Below, piece by piece: positions 1 through 8,677 of a stretch of DNA of 62,533 bases (positions within the stretch are counted from its first letter, which is position 1; each line of letters begins with the position of its first letter). Made by a program: the position numbers and the translations under genes. The DNA comes from Candidatus Nitrosocosmicus agrestis. Lineage in GTDB: Archaea; Thermoproteota; Nitrososphaeria; Nitrososphaerales; Nitrososphaeraceae. The notes below the pieces were generated by a model. It searched no databases, was not told where the DNA came from, and worked only from the letters and a program-made list of their open reading frames with translations. The stretch lies in the NCBI RefSeq assembly GCF_008389435.1, contig NZ_VUYS01000021.1, positions 1-62,533 on the forward strand, written 5' to 3'.

Positions 1-123
1 AAACACAAGCAAAGGATCTCCCAATCAAAGATTGCTGCAGCAGCCAATATCAATATCATGACTTTGAGAAAGAGGCTATCTGAAACTAGAACCATTCTTA
101 TGAACACGCAGTTCTTGAATTAA
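1..123 (+). CDS. tfb: Transcription initiation factor B (TFB), C-terminal fragment cut by the window edge
   Basis: An open frame runs from base 1 to a TAA at 121-123 (40 residues). It contains the stretch RISQSKIAAAANINIMTLRK. This matches the last helices of the second cyclin repeat in the complete TFB at 58101-59054, which has EITQSKIAEIAGVTEVTLRH in the same place. TFB recruits RNA polymerase to TATA/BRE promoters, and nitrososphaeria usually carry several copies. The N-terminus lies outside the window, so zinc ribbon integrity cannot be judged. The sequence differs clearly from the other copy, so this is a divergent paralogue and not a recent duplicate. Confidence 0.75.
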   Translation, partial: KHKQRISQSKIAAAANINIMTLRKRLSETRTILMNTQFLN

Positions 124-337
124 CAAAAAGTATTAACTATTTGTGCCTAAGAAGATGATCATAAATGATAACCCTCCAAATACCTTATCAACCAATCATA
201 TCTTTTATCTATGGATACTTTGTGTTAAAACCATTCAAGTATTATTTTACCACATAAAATATATGAAAAAATATTGCAGTATTATAAATCCCTATGGCTT
301 TTAAGGATCATGATAATTTGGATATGGGTATTTCATC

Positions 338-637
338 ATGGCTCTAGTTCCAAAAAATAATCATTTCAAATATAATAAAGAGTATAATACCCACTATGAT
401 TCCCTTTATGAAACTCTAACATATCTAAGTCAATACCCAGTTCCACTAACCAAACACCGAATCGCAACTAATAGAAAGGTGTTGATTTTATTACTTTCAA
501 AAGGGCTAATTAAACCCGTAGTAAACAAAAATCTTTTAATTAATAGAGAATATGAAAACGTTCCACACTATGTTATATCGATAAAGGGTATGGAATATAT
601 AAAAAGATATGAATCTCTACATGAACTGCTTGTGTAA
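338..637 (+). CDS. Small winged-helix DNA-binding protein
   Basis: A 99-residue protein starting at ATG. The middle and end (VLILLLSKGLIKPVV, then YVISIKGMEYIKRYESLHEL) have the recognition-helix plus wing pattern of the small archaeal winged-helix regulators (HTH_45-like, common in nitrososphaeria). It is a single domain with no sensor, so a transcription factor role is inferred from fold only. It stands alone between a TFB tail and a convergent small frame. Target genes are unknown. Confidence 0.65.
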   Translation: MALVPKNNHFKYNKEYNTHYDSLYETLTYLSQYPVPLTKHRIATNRKVLILLLSKGLIKPVVNKNLLINREYENVPHYVISIKGMEYIKRYESLHELLV

Positions 638-664
638 ATTAATCTGCCTCCAGCATTATGCATT

Positions 665-832
665 TCATAATTTTTCATTTATCAATCCTAAATCTACTTC
701 ATATGTTCCTAGCTTACGGACACAATAAAGAGTATTTAGTATAATTCCTTGAGATTGATGTGTATTAATATCTAATTTAAGAGAAACAATATTATCAAAG
801 ATGATTACTTTTAACTTTGCTGAATAAAACAT
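665..832 (-). CDS. Possible small protein, 55 residues
   Basis: The frame runs from an ATG at 832 to a TGA at 665 on the minus strand and is convergent with the winged-helix gene. The composition looks coding, with alternating hydrophobic strands (LKVIIFDNIVSLKLDI) and one Cys, not low-complexity AT translation. No family is recognised, and there is no signal peptide or membrane segment. Support is only the open frame and composition. Confidence 0.3.
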   Translation of the reverse strand: MFYSAKLKVIIFDNIVSLKLDINTHQSQGIILNTLYCVRKLGTYEVDLGLINEKL

Positions 833-1176
833 TTTCTCTTGAATCTATGGTTTTTTTTAGGCAAGAGAGTAGAGAACTAAAACCCAGTTCAAAATGGATT
901 TCTAAACTAATCTGCAAATCAATGAATGAATATTTTTTATAGGTTAAGTATTTTGAAGAAATAGTCTATTTTTCAATTCTTTTGAGAATAGCAATAGTAT
1001 TTCACTTTCATACGTTTTCATTAAACTCTAAAGGTATTTTTAAAATTTTCAACTCTGTGATCGGCATATATCAGAAAGAATCCGATCTTAAGAGCGCTAT
1101 CAATATTAATCCCATCATGACCATATTATTTCTGTAAGAAATTATTTCTTTACATATGGATTGGATCATCTTTTTC
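833..1176. other. Intergenic, no gene seen
   Basis: AT-rich sequence with only short open frames. The longest notable one is 31 codons from the ATG at about 847. I see no tRNA, repeat or clear terminator. Confidence 0.5.
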
Positions 1177-1707
1177 CTATTGTGTTACCATACCGGTAAT
1201 TGAGTGGTTACCAAAATGGTTATTGATCTTGGATGTATCAAAATATACCGAAATATTCCTTTCACCCAGTTTGATGGTGGTGGGATCTTCAGAAACAAAA
1301 AACCCATTTTCCATTGTAATGGTTGTTGTTCCTTTTATTATGGTGGAATTAGTTTGCTTAATTGGAGCGTATGAAATTGTAAGATCACCGACTCTGTGTA
1401 TATGCTCTTCCGAGCCGTTAGGCTTTGCCATACTTATGACTGCATCAAAGGCAATTACTTCAGACGGAGACTTTTTCAACGACCAATTCCCGGTATTTAT
1501 CCAATCCGGATTGCCCGATGTGTCAGTTTGGGTGTAATTAAATGTCCCTTGTTTTGTGATATTTTGAACTTGGGCATAGACTAAATACGGGTAAATTGCA
1601 GTAGTAGATAATACAATATCCAAAGATAAAGCCAACATCACTACGACTAATAATACTATCAGATTGCTTCGATTATCTGATTTTTTTTTAGAATTATGTT
1701 TTAGCAT
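1177..1707 (-). CDS. Secreted or membrane-anchored protein of unknown function
   Basis: A 176-residue protein with a basic N-terminus (KHNSKKKSDNR) followed by a hydrophobic segment at about residues 16-40 ending near VYAQ. That is a signal peptide or single anchor. The exported part is rich in Thr, Asn and Ser and looks beta-structured (GTTTITMENGFFVSEDP). It starts 12 bases after the stop of the upstream minus-strand frame 1719-2066, so the two are probably co-transcribed. No catalytic motif is recognised. Confidence 0.6.
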   Translation of the reverse strand: MLKHNSKKKSDNRSNLIVLLVVVMLALSLDIVLSTTAIYPYLVYAQVQNITKQGTFNYTQTDTSGNPDWINTGNWSLKKSPSEVIAFDAVISMAKPNGSEEHIHRVGDLTISYAPIKQTNSTIIKGTTTITMENGFFVSEDPTTIKLGERNISVYFDTSKINNHFGNHSITGMVTQ

Positions 1708-1718
1708 ATTTTATTTCA

Positions 1719-2066
1719 CTAGTATCCTGTCACTTGGGTGACGGTTTTTATTACTCTTAAATCTGTCAGATTTTGTTGTGCCTTTTGCCCAATTGCATAT
1801 ATTTTATTACCCCTATTAGCGGCGGATCCTATTATTTTTGTTGGCATTGATTCATTTTGGATCCAGTTACAACTTTTGGGAGGATAAAGTTCATTTTCTT
1901 TAAAGGTTTCTTGAATCATTTTGCAACCTGTAGCATGAATGGAACCATTTGATGGTGTTCCAACTGTGCGATCTCTTTTCGATGGTTTAGGTTCAAGAGC
2001 CAATGTCCGATTATTCAAGACTAGTCTGTATTTTTCAATCATATCCACATTATTTAATTCTCTCAT
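1719..2066 (-). CDS. Hypothetical protein, 115 residues
   Basis: The frame starts at ATG 2066 and ends 12 bases before the secreted-protein gene 1177-1707 on the same strand. It has two Cys (GCKMIQ and KSCNWIQ) and a basic, proline-containing middle, but no signal peptide or membrane segment. The operon-like spacing favours this strand over the overlapping plus-strand frame. No family is recognised. Confidence 0.45.
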   Translation of the reverse strand: MRELNNVDMIEKYRLVLNNRTLALEPKPSKRDRTVGTPSNGSIHATGCKMIQETFKENELYPPKSCNWIQNESMPTKIIGSAANRGNKIYAIGQKAQQNLTDLRVIKTVTQVTGY

Positions 2067-2217
2067 TCACTTTATCTTCCGAATTTCGATTTTTCCATTA
2101 ATATTGCTGAAACCGACTAATAATAAGGTCAAAGCGAAAATTTGTTTTCTCAAAGGTTATCTAACATACCCTACACATCTTTCTATCCGTAATCCAATCT
2201 ATTTCACAGTTCTTATT

Positions 2218-2379
2218 TTAATACAAATTATTACTATGACTCCGATGTCTAATTTTTTCATAAAGTTTTCTAAATCCTGCTATACCTACAAACACTAGAA
2301 ACACTGCCACAAATCCTATAGAAAACAACAAAAAAGCTGGATGTACTATTTTGATTTCACCTTTTATTACTTTGGTCAT
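2218..2379 (-). CDS. Small single-pass membrane protein, 53 residues
   Basis: The frame runs from ATG 2379 to TAA 2218 on the minus strand. Residues 13-37 form one hydrophobic segment (PAFLLFSIGFVAVFLVFVG) followed by a basic tail (RKLYEKIRHRSHS). This is a textbook positive-inside topology that random AT-rich sequence seldom gives. It lies upstream of the two other minus-strand genes and may be first in a three-gene unit. Function unknown. Confidence 0.5.
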   Translation of the reverse strand: MTKVIKGEIKIVHPAFLLFSIGFVAVFLVFVGIAGFRKLYEKIRHRSHSNNLY

Positions 2380-2663
2380 TTACAACTTCATATCTGATTA
2401 GCTTTGCTATTTTTCCATTTTGTGTGAAAAGTTTGCAACAATTTTCAGGGCATTATTATTTAGCAAATCCTGCAATCTGTCTCTTTGGGAAGGGGACATA
2501 TCCGTTCAATTCCAAATTGACACGGTTATACTTTTTTACTTTATCTAGTCTTAGTGTTTTAAGATCTAGATTAGATATTTGCTAGTCTTTTTGGAATTAG
2601 TTAGTTATTTTTAATAATAAACTCGATTAGCATCTATTAAATTTGAATGGAGATCAGTTAAAA

Positions 2664-2816
2664 TTAGTTGCTATTGCTTCTCACACGCCGATTATTTGGA
2701 ATTTCATTATCTTTTATTTTTTGATTATACCCATTCAACTTTACCTCTACATGAGGTTCGGAAAATGACGATTTGTTATATCTAATTGTCATAATCAAGT
2801 TTGTGCTGGTAAACAT
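2664..2816 (-). CDS. Possible small protein, 50 residues
   Basis: ATG at 2816, TAA ending at 2664. The N-terminal half reads like a beta-strand pair (TNLIMTIRYNKSSF, then PHVEVKLNG) and the tail is polar and basic (NNRRVRSNSN). It lies in the otherwise empty 2.38-3.17 kb gap on the same strand as its downstream neighbour at 2218. No family is recognised. Confidence 0.3.
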   Translation of the reverse strand: MFTSTNLIMTIRYNKSSFSEPHVEVKLNGYNQKIKDNEIPNNRRVRSNSN

Positions 2817-3173
2817 TAGTTATTGTTTTTTTAACATTACCATTCCTCGCATTGTAAAAATCTGAAAAAGCCATAATAGTAGGAACAAACCAATTATAAG
2901 TATCTAGAACAATAAACGAAATGGGCAGGAACATTATGTTTCAGTAACCTTGGAGTCGCTCTTTTGATGAGCATCTTCCTCAATTCATTCGAAAGTTATT
3001 GCTCCTTGTAGTTTTATGATCGGTAGCAGGAAATATCAGAAACTTGCTACATTTGAAACAGGAGGAATGACTAAAATTATTTATGAGCATAATATTTGTA
3101 TAGGAAAACAAGGGATTTTTATACAGTAGGATGTAGAGAATCTTTTATGTTATAGAATCCTAATTAAGTTTCT

Positions 3174-3341
3174 ATGGTAAGAATGACCCAAGAGCTGACA
3201 AATCAAGTCGATAGGAAAGGGCTTCGAATTGACTTTGCTTTCTGCAGTAGGTGCCTAAAATTCCTAAACCTGGATTATTACAAAATCGGTCAAGAGATAA
3301 TCTGTAATTATTGTAATAGGGGTGACAAAGTTCTTGCATAA
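3174..3341 (+). CDS. Small zinc-ribbon-like protein, 55 residues
   Basis: The frame starts at ATG 3174 and ends with TAA at 3339-3341. It contains two CxxC knuckles, FCSRC and ICNYC, 21 residues apart, followed by a short basic tail (NRGDKV). This is the spacing of a zinc ribbon. Such mini zinc-binding proteins are common in nitrososphaeria and are easily missed by size cut-offs. Nucleic-acid binding is inference. It is flanked by long gaps and seems monocistronic. Confidence 0.6.
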   Translation: MVRMTQELTNQVDRKGLRIDFAFCSRCLKFLNLDYYKIGQEIICNYCNRGDKVLA

Positions 3342-4204
3342 GCATTTTGGTTTATGATTTGATTTCGTTAAATTCTTCTCTAAAAAGAATTCAATTATAA
3401 GAGATTGATTTGTTTCTGTAGCGTCGACAGTCTTTGAGTAATCAGTAGACTAGTTATTTCAAAATAAGAATGTAAATGGGCTTTAAATTTTTTTTATGAT
3501 GTATATCTATACCCTACTATCTAGATGAGTTGGTACGTATCTAATATGTAATGGATGAATCCTATTTTAGACAAAATAAAAATAAATTTCTATTCTTAAG
3601 GAAAAATCAATTTTTAGGTTTTTTGTGCTGTTATATTAAAGTATAGTTAATTTATAATAATATTTGACAGGTGTGTTATCAGCTTGACGGCGGTAACAAC
3701 CGGTTTATATTTAAAATTTTTGCTGGGACGATTAATTTCCTTTTGCCTAAAATTTCTGCTTGCTCAATCAATAGAGTTACCTTTCATTTTAGCCTTTTTA
3801 ACGATAATATGGTAAAAACAATGCTACTATGAAAGATTAATAATATTACCAAAAGATAATCTAACCGAATTAGGATTATTAATTACTTTTTGATATTTAG
3901 TTAATTGTATCATAATCTTTTAAGTCCTTTCCATCAAGTATTATCTGAGGATGAAAAATTAATTTATGACAAGTTTATCTTTGTTTATATGCAGATTGTC
4001 AAAAAAAGAGGGTTAAAAATTTAGTGACAGTTCCAAGGCTTTCCGTTGATTTAAGATAAATAGTGATAATAAGATGAAAAATTCATACAAATTTCAATAT
4101 ATTTCCAGCGGGGATAATAAAATTCGTGATTATATGGTTTTATCCATTTTTTAATAATTCCGAATAGTCTTTATTTGTACTCAAAATGAAATTATTTGAC
4201 AAAC
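3342..4204. other. Long intergenic region, no supported gene
   Basis: About 0.86 kb of AT-rich sequence. A 43-codon hydrophobic frame from a TTG (3684-3815) is the only notable candidate; I give it little weight. No tRNA, array or obvious repeat. The promoter of the dehydrogenase fusion gene must lie near its right end. Confidence 0.5.
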
Positions 4205-5914
4205 ATGTTTCAATTAAAATTTTTTAAATTAAATTTTCTGATGTTATTTATGTCGGTACTGTTGGTATCAATGATTACTTCTTCTTCGCTAGTGGGGATA
4301 AGCAAATTCACTTACGGTGCGTATGTTAAAGCTCCACAGGCACCTAATGGTCCAACAGTGGAGGATGACCGGTTAAAGGTTGAAAAAGTAGTTGATGGGT
4401 TAAACGCTCCCACTAGTATGGCATTTTTGGGACCAAATGATATTTTAGTAACTGAGAAAGAGACTGGGAAAGTAATGAGAGTTTTAGATGGTCAGTTACA
4501 GGATGAACCCGCGTTAGATGTAAATGTTGCTACAAGCATAGAACGTGGGCTGTTAGGGATAGCTATTTCTAAACAAACTGACGGTAAAATTTATGTATTT
4601 ACTTCTTATACGGAATCTGGAAATAATGAGGATGGAAGCGATGTAACGGGTAAAATAGACCCTGCTGGTAATCGATTATACAGATATGAATATGTAAATG
4701 GTCATTTAGAAAATCCAGTGCTTTTGCTCGATTTGCCTGCAATTCCTGATAATGGGCGGGGAGAACATAATGGTGGAAAGATCAGGATTGGTCCAGACAA
4801 TAACATCTATTACGTTATAGGAGAAGTAGGTGGACATAGAACTCAGGCTCAAAATACGGCCAATGGTCCCGAGCCTAATGGTCTTGGTGGTGTTTTGAGA
4901 ATAACTCAAGACGGACAGATTGTTGACGATCCAATATTTGGGGATTCTCTTCCACTAAGTTTGTACTATGCCATGGGTATACGCAACAGTTTTGGGATAG
5001 ACTTTGATCCTGTAACTGGTAATTTATGGGATACAGAAAATGGGCCATTTACTGGCGACGAAATTAATTTGGTATATCCTGGCTTTAACAGTGGGTGGGC
5101 CCTAATCCAGGGCCCTTCTTATGATGATCTCCTGGGAAATGGTGCTGGTCCGGACGAATTAGTGATGTTCGGTAAAAGCTCTTATTCTGAACCAAAGTTA
5201 ACTTGGATTACTCCAATAGGAATTACTGCACTAAAGTTTATGAATTCAGACAAAATGGGCAAAGAATACCAAAATGATATGTTTGTAGGGGACATAAACA
5301 ACGGATTATTGTATAGGTTTATTTTGAATAATGCCCGAGATGATTTAAGTGCCACCAATACAAATTCCACAGACACCAATCCATTGTCCGATAAGGAGAT
5401 AAATGATCCTAGGGAAAATCAACCATTAGTTTTTGGGCAGGGTTTTGGCGGAATAACTGATATAGAAGTTGGACCTGACGGATATTTGTATGTATTAAGC
5501 TATACTGGTACCCTATTTAAGATCGTGCCTTCAACAAATAACATGACAGCTGATGAGAGTCTTGGAAATAATTCTCAAGAAAATATTTCTGCTCAGGAAA
5601 ATGGTGATGATCAAAACCCTACACCACCTAATGGCTCAAATTCTGTAATTATTATGGGTCTAAAGGGAGATAAATCATACTCACCCAACCCAATAACAGT
5701 AGAAAGAGGACAAACCATAACATGGTACAATGGGGATACGATATCACATACCGTAACTTCTGGGCATGACAATGAAGGAGATTCAGGACAAGCATTTGAT
5801 TCAAAAGCAATTATACCCAATCAGTATTATAGTCTAACATTTGATAACTCAGGTACCTATCCATATTATTGCTTCTATCATCCATCAATGGTTGGTGAAA
5901 TTATAGTAAATTGA
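4205..5914 (+). CDS. Secreted glucose/sorbosone dehydrogenase-type beta-propeller fused to a cupredoxin domain
   Basis: I chose ATG 4205; a TTG nine bases upstream is also in frame. Residues about 8-42 form a signal peptide. Residues about 60-440 have the hallmarks of the soluble aldose sugar dehydrogenase family: RGLLGIAI, GEHNGGKIRIGPDNNIYY, NSFGIDFDPVTGNLW and DEINLVYPGFNSGW. These enzymes oxidise sugars with PQQ and pass electrons outward. An Asn/Gln-rich linker leads to a C-terminal plastocyanin-like domain with intact type 1 copper ligands: His in ISHTVTSG, then Cys, His and Met in CFYHPSM. A fused dehydrogenase and electron carrier outside the cell is inferred. The substrate is unknown and PQQ use is uncertain. 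Confidence 0.8.
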   Translation: MFQLKFFKLNFLMLFMSVLLVSMITSSSLVGISKFTYGAYVKAPQAPNGPTVEDDRLKVEKVVDGLNAPTSMAFLGPNDILVTEKETGKVMRVLDGQLQDEPALDVNVATSIERGLLGIAISKQTDGKIYVFTSYTESGNNEDGSDVTGKIDPAGNRLYRYEYVNGHLENPVLLLDLPAIPDNGRGEHNGGKIRIGPDNNIYYVIGEVGGHRTQAQNTANGPEPNGLGGVLRITQDGQIVDDPIFGDSLPLSLYYAMGIRNSFGIDFDPVTGNLWDTENGPFTGDEINLVYPGFNSGWALIQGPSYDDLLGNGAGPDELVMFGKSSYSEPKLTWITPIGITALKFMNSDKMGKEYQNDMFVGDINNGLLYRFILNNARDDLSATNTNSTDTNPLSDKEINDPRENQPLVFGQGFGGITDIEVGPDGYLYVLSYTGTLFKIVPSTNNMTADESLGNNSQENISAQENGDDQNPTPPNGSNSVIIMGLKGDKSYSPNPITVERGQTITWYNGDTISHTVTSGHDNEGDSGQAFDSKAIIPNQYYSLTFDNSGTYPYYCFYHPSMVGEIIVN

Positions 5915-6223
5915 AATAAGTTAAAAACATAAAAAATAATGAAACTCATTATCATTTGTAAACTCTACTGTAAAATAGTGCTGTTTAATCAAGTTGCTTT
6001 TTTAAAACCTTTTTTTGAAAATATCAAGAATTCAATTATCACTATCTTTAATGAATTATTTCCAGTATCTTCCTTAGGGAAACTTTTTTTCTAAACTTTC
6101 CATTGCTTGAATATTTAGTATATGACTATGGAATATAAAAAAAACTCGTTCTTATTCTCCCTTAGATATCTTCGCAATATATGATCATCAATATATACTA
6201 GACAATATTCTACCAGATTAATC

Positions 6224-8353
6224 ATGAAGGTGACTATTACTTTGAACAGTATGATGTTGGTTCTAGTCTTGTTTTTTTCTTATATAAATCCCGCTTTTTC
6301 TCAGACAGGGTCATTGATTATTTCAATTAACCCCGGGGCCACTGATAGTAGAAGCCAAAATCCTATTTGGCCTACTAATGCTACCGTTAATTCAGGTACA
6401 ACGATCCTTTGGCTAAACAAGGACTCCACATATCATCAAATAGTCTCAGGAACTCCGGATCAGGGTCCATCTAACGAATTTTATGGTGATTACTTTGGTC
6501 CAGGGGAATCTTACAATATAACTTTGCAAAACCCGGGTAATTATGATTACTATGATCCGGTCTGGAATCACATAAAAGGTCATATTATTGTGACATCTGA
6601 CACTGGGTTCAATGTCAGTGAGAATTTGTTATTAACCAATAATACGACACCGTCTTCACCTGATAAAACTACAGTTAACTTTACTCAACCAGTAGTGGCA
6701 GATCAAACAGATCTAGCATCCGACGAGAAAACCAATGAATCAAGTTCTGCATCAGGTTTATTTTCAAACGGTGGAATTTTGGGAAAAGCACATCAGCTAC
6801 TTAACAAACTACTTGGGGGTGAAAATAACAAAAATGTAAAGGATTCAATGTCCCTTGAAATTTCCCCACTAGGAACTTTTGAATCATTTTTCTCAGGTCA
6901 TATGTTTGGTGACACCGATTCACAAACAAACAGCACATTTGAATCTCTGTATAATCTTTCTAACTCTTTATCACTTTCAGAATACTATCCCAAGGCTTAT
7001 TGGGGCACTAATGGAACAGGGAACGGACAGGTCATTTCGCCTGTTGGTATAACCTTTGACAAAGATGGAAACTTGTATGTTGCTGACTATGTTGGAAACC
7101 GGGTCATAAAGTACTTATCCACTGATAATGGATCGTATGTTTCTAGTGAAGTGACACTCGGTTCTCCTGGTATTGACGAAGGCCAATTTTTAGGACCCCG
7201 AAACCTTATCACGGATTCGTCAAATGACATTTTTGTTGTGGACTCTGTCAATAATAGAATTCAAAAATTCGATAATAACGGAACCTTTATCACTCAGTGG
7301 GGATCTGCGGGCATTAAAGATGGTCAGTTCTCTCTCCCTATTGCTATTGATGTAGATTCAAATAACAATCTCTACGTAATTGATGATGGCACAGATCGCA
7401 TTCAAAAATTCGATAATAACGGAAACTTTTTGTCGGTTTGGCATACCGGAATTCAAAGTGACGGGTCAAATCACAAAGATATTTCGATAAATTATTTGGA
7501 CAAAATCTACATTTCTGACCCAGTTAACAATAGAATATATACTTTTAATCCTGACGGTTTACAACTGAGTACGTGGTCATCTGATTCCTTGTATCCTGTA
7601 TTTTTACAGTCCCCAACCTCAATTGCTACGGGTCCAAATAGCGACATTTATGTTATAGATAATGATTATACTCGGATTCAAAAATTCGATAATAATGGAA
7701 CATTTGTCAATGAATACCATACATCGGATGCAGAATCCAATTTGAGGCTTTCAGATCTAGATGTTAATCAGCTGGGAAACATTGTTGCTACAACGGATCC
7801 TAGGGGATATGGCTCAGGGATTTTTGGGGTTTCATTTAAGATAATCCAGTTCTCTCCACAACAGGATGGATCAAATTCATTGTTGGAAAAACCTGAAAAC
7901 GTTAACGAAACTGGACATTCTAAATTACCTGCCATTTCAAATTATACTTCTACTAGCAAAAATATTTCTGATTTTCATACCATAAATATTACTTCCGAAA
8001 ATGAGCAGAGTATTGATAGAACGTCACCAGAACTGATAACTGCTACGATAACCATTAACCCTGGGGCAACAAACAGTGCAAGTCAGAACCCCATTTCACC
8101 GAGGAATCTGACAGTTAGCGAAGGAACGGTAATCAATTGGCTAAACAAGGACTCCACATATCATCAAATAGTCTCAGGAACTCCGGATCAGGGTCCATCT
8201 AACGAATTTTATGGTGATTACTTTGGTCCAGGGGAATCTTACAATATAACTTTGCAAAACCCGGGTAATTATGATTACTATGATCCAGCCTGGAGTCATT
8301 TGTATGGAAGTATTGTGGTGACTGCATCAAACCTTAAGGACTTGAATGGATAA
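6224..8353 (+). CDS. Secreted protein: cupredoxin-like domain, NHL beta-propeller, second cupredoxin-like domain
   Basis: A 709-residue protein with a signal peptide ending near AFSQ. Residues about 30-122 and 606-700 are cupredoxin-like. Between them, after a Ser/Asn-rich linker, are about six NHL propeller blades (GNLYVADYVGNRVIKY, NRIQKFDNNGTF, DRIQKFDNNGNF). The two cupredoxin domains are nearly identical in their second half. Each keeps one His (STYHQIVSG), but where a copper-binding loop would read C-x2-H-x2-M they have DPVWNHI or DPAWSHL. The usual Cys, His and Met are therefore gone. Blue-copper function is unlikely; another metal, a different geometry or a purely structural role is possible. 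The gene follows the cupredoxin fusion at 4205 by about 300 bases. Confidence 0.75.
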   Translation: MKVTITLNSMMLVLVLFFSYINPAFSQTGSLIISINPGATDSRSQNPIWPTNATVNSGTTILWLNKDSTYHQIVSGTPDQGPSNEFYGDYFGPGESYNITLQNPGNYDYYDPVWNHIKGHIIVTSDTGFNVSENLLLTNNTTPSSPDKTTVNFTQPVVADQTDLASDEKTNESSSASGLFSNGGILGKAHQLLNKLLGGENNKNVKDSMSLEISPLGTFESFFSGHMFGDTDSQTNSTFESLYNLSNSLSLSEYYPKAYWGTNGTGNGQVISPVGITFDKDGNLYVADYVGNRVIKYLSTDNGSYVSSEVTLGSPGIDEGQFLGPRNLITDSSNDIFVVDSVNNRIQKFDNNGTFITQWGSAGIKDGQFSLPIAIDVDSNNNLYVIDDGTDRIQKFDNNGNFLSVWHTGIQSDGSNHKDISINYLDKIYISDPVNNRIYTFNPDGLQLSTWSSDSLYPVFLQSPTSIATGPNSDIYVIDNDYTRIQKFDNNGTFVNEYHTSDAESNLRLSDLDVNQLGNIVATTDPRGYGSGIFGVSFKIIQFSPQQDGSNSLLEKPENVNETGHSKLPAISNYTSTSKNISDFHTINITSENEQSIDRTSPELITATITINPGATNSASQNPISPRNLTVSEGTVINWLNKDSTYHQIVSGTPDQGPSNEFYGDYFGPGESYNITLQNPGNYDYYDPAWSHLYGSIVVTASNLKDLNG
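6409..6558 (+). repeat. 150-bp perfect direct repeat, copy 1 (partner 8137-8286)
   Basis: Base-for-base identical to 8137-8286, offset 1728 bases (576 codons, in frame). It covers the distal part of the first cupredoxin-like domain. Flanking codons of the two domains differ at many positions, so identity over 150 bases including third positions indicates recent gene conversion or duplication. Confidence 0.95.
8137..8286 (+). repeat. 150-bp perfect direct repeat, copy 2 (partner 6409-6558)
   Basis: Second copy of the internal repeat, in the C-terminal cupredoxin-like domain. Identity stops sharply at both ends, at ttgg on the left and gatcc on the right. Confidence 0.95.
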
Positions 8354-8677
8354 TTCCTTTATTGTTGAATATATGGATAGTTTAAATTCTTGCATGAATT
8401 TGAATCTGAAAAGTATCAAGGCAAGTCTGTACATCGCAAGATTTTTTTATTTTTTAATTCTCAAGTGTACATATTTGCTAATCACACTAATTTGCCAAGA
8501 ACTTAGATTTAATTGTAATATATTTTTAAAAAATAATAAAAAAATAGTCGTACTAATAATAACAATATTTTATCTTTTTTCTAATTTTTATTCTCTTTGA
8601 TAGAATCTAGATATTTTTGAAAGAGGTGATGATCTAAAAAAAATAATGTTAAGTTTCTACTTGATACTCGACTGGAA
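8354..8677. other. Intergenic, no convincing gene
   Basis: Very AT-rich convergent gap with long A and T runs (about 8520-8590) that could end transcription from both sides. An 84-codon plus frame starting inside the previous gene is discussed under rejected items. Confidence 0.5.

Noticed and set aside
1223-1537. 104-codon plus-strand frame
   Set aside because: Antisense shadow of the secreted-protein gene 1177-1707, which has a clear signal segment.
1939-2298. 119-codon plus-strand frame
   Set aside because: It overlaps minus-strand frames with better operon spacing and cleaner domain features, and its composition is AT-driven hydrophobic noise.
8346-8600. 84-codon frame starting inside the end of the cupredoxin/NHL gene
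   Set aside because: The second half is translated A/T runs (long Lys, Asn, Ile, Phe stretches) without any recognisable feature.
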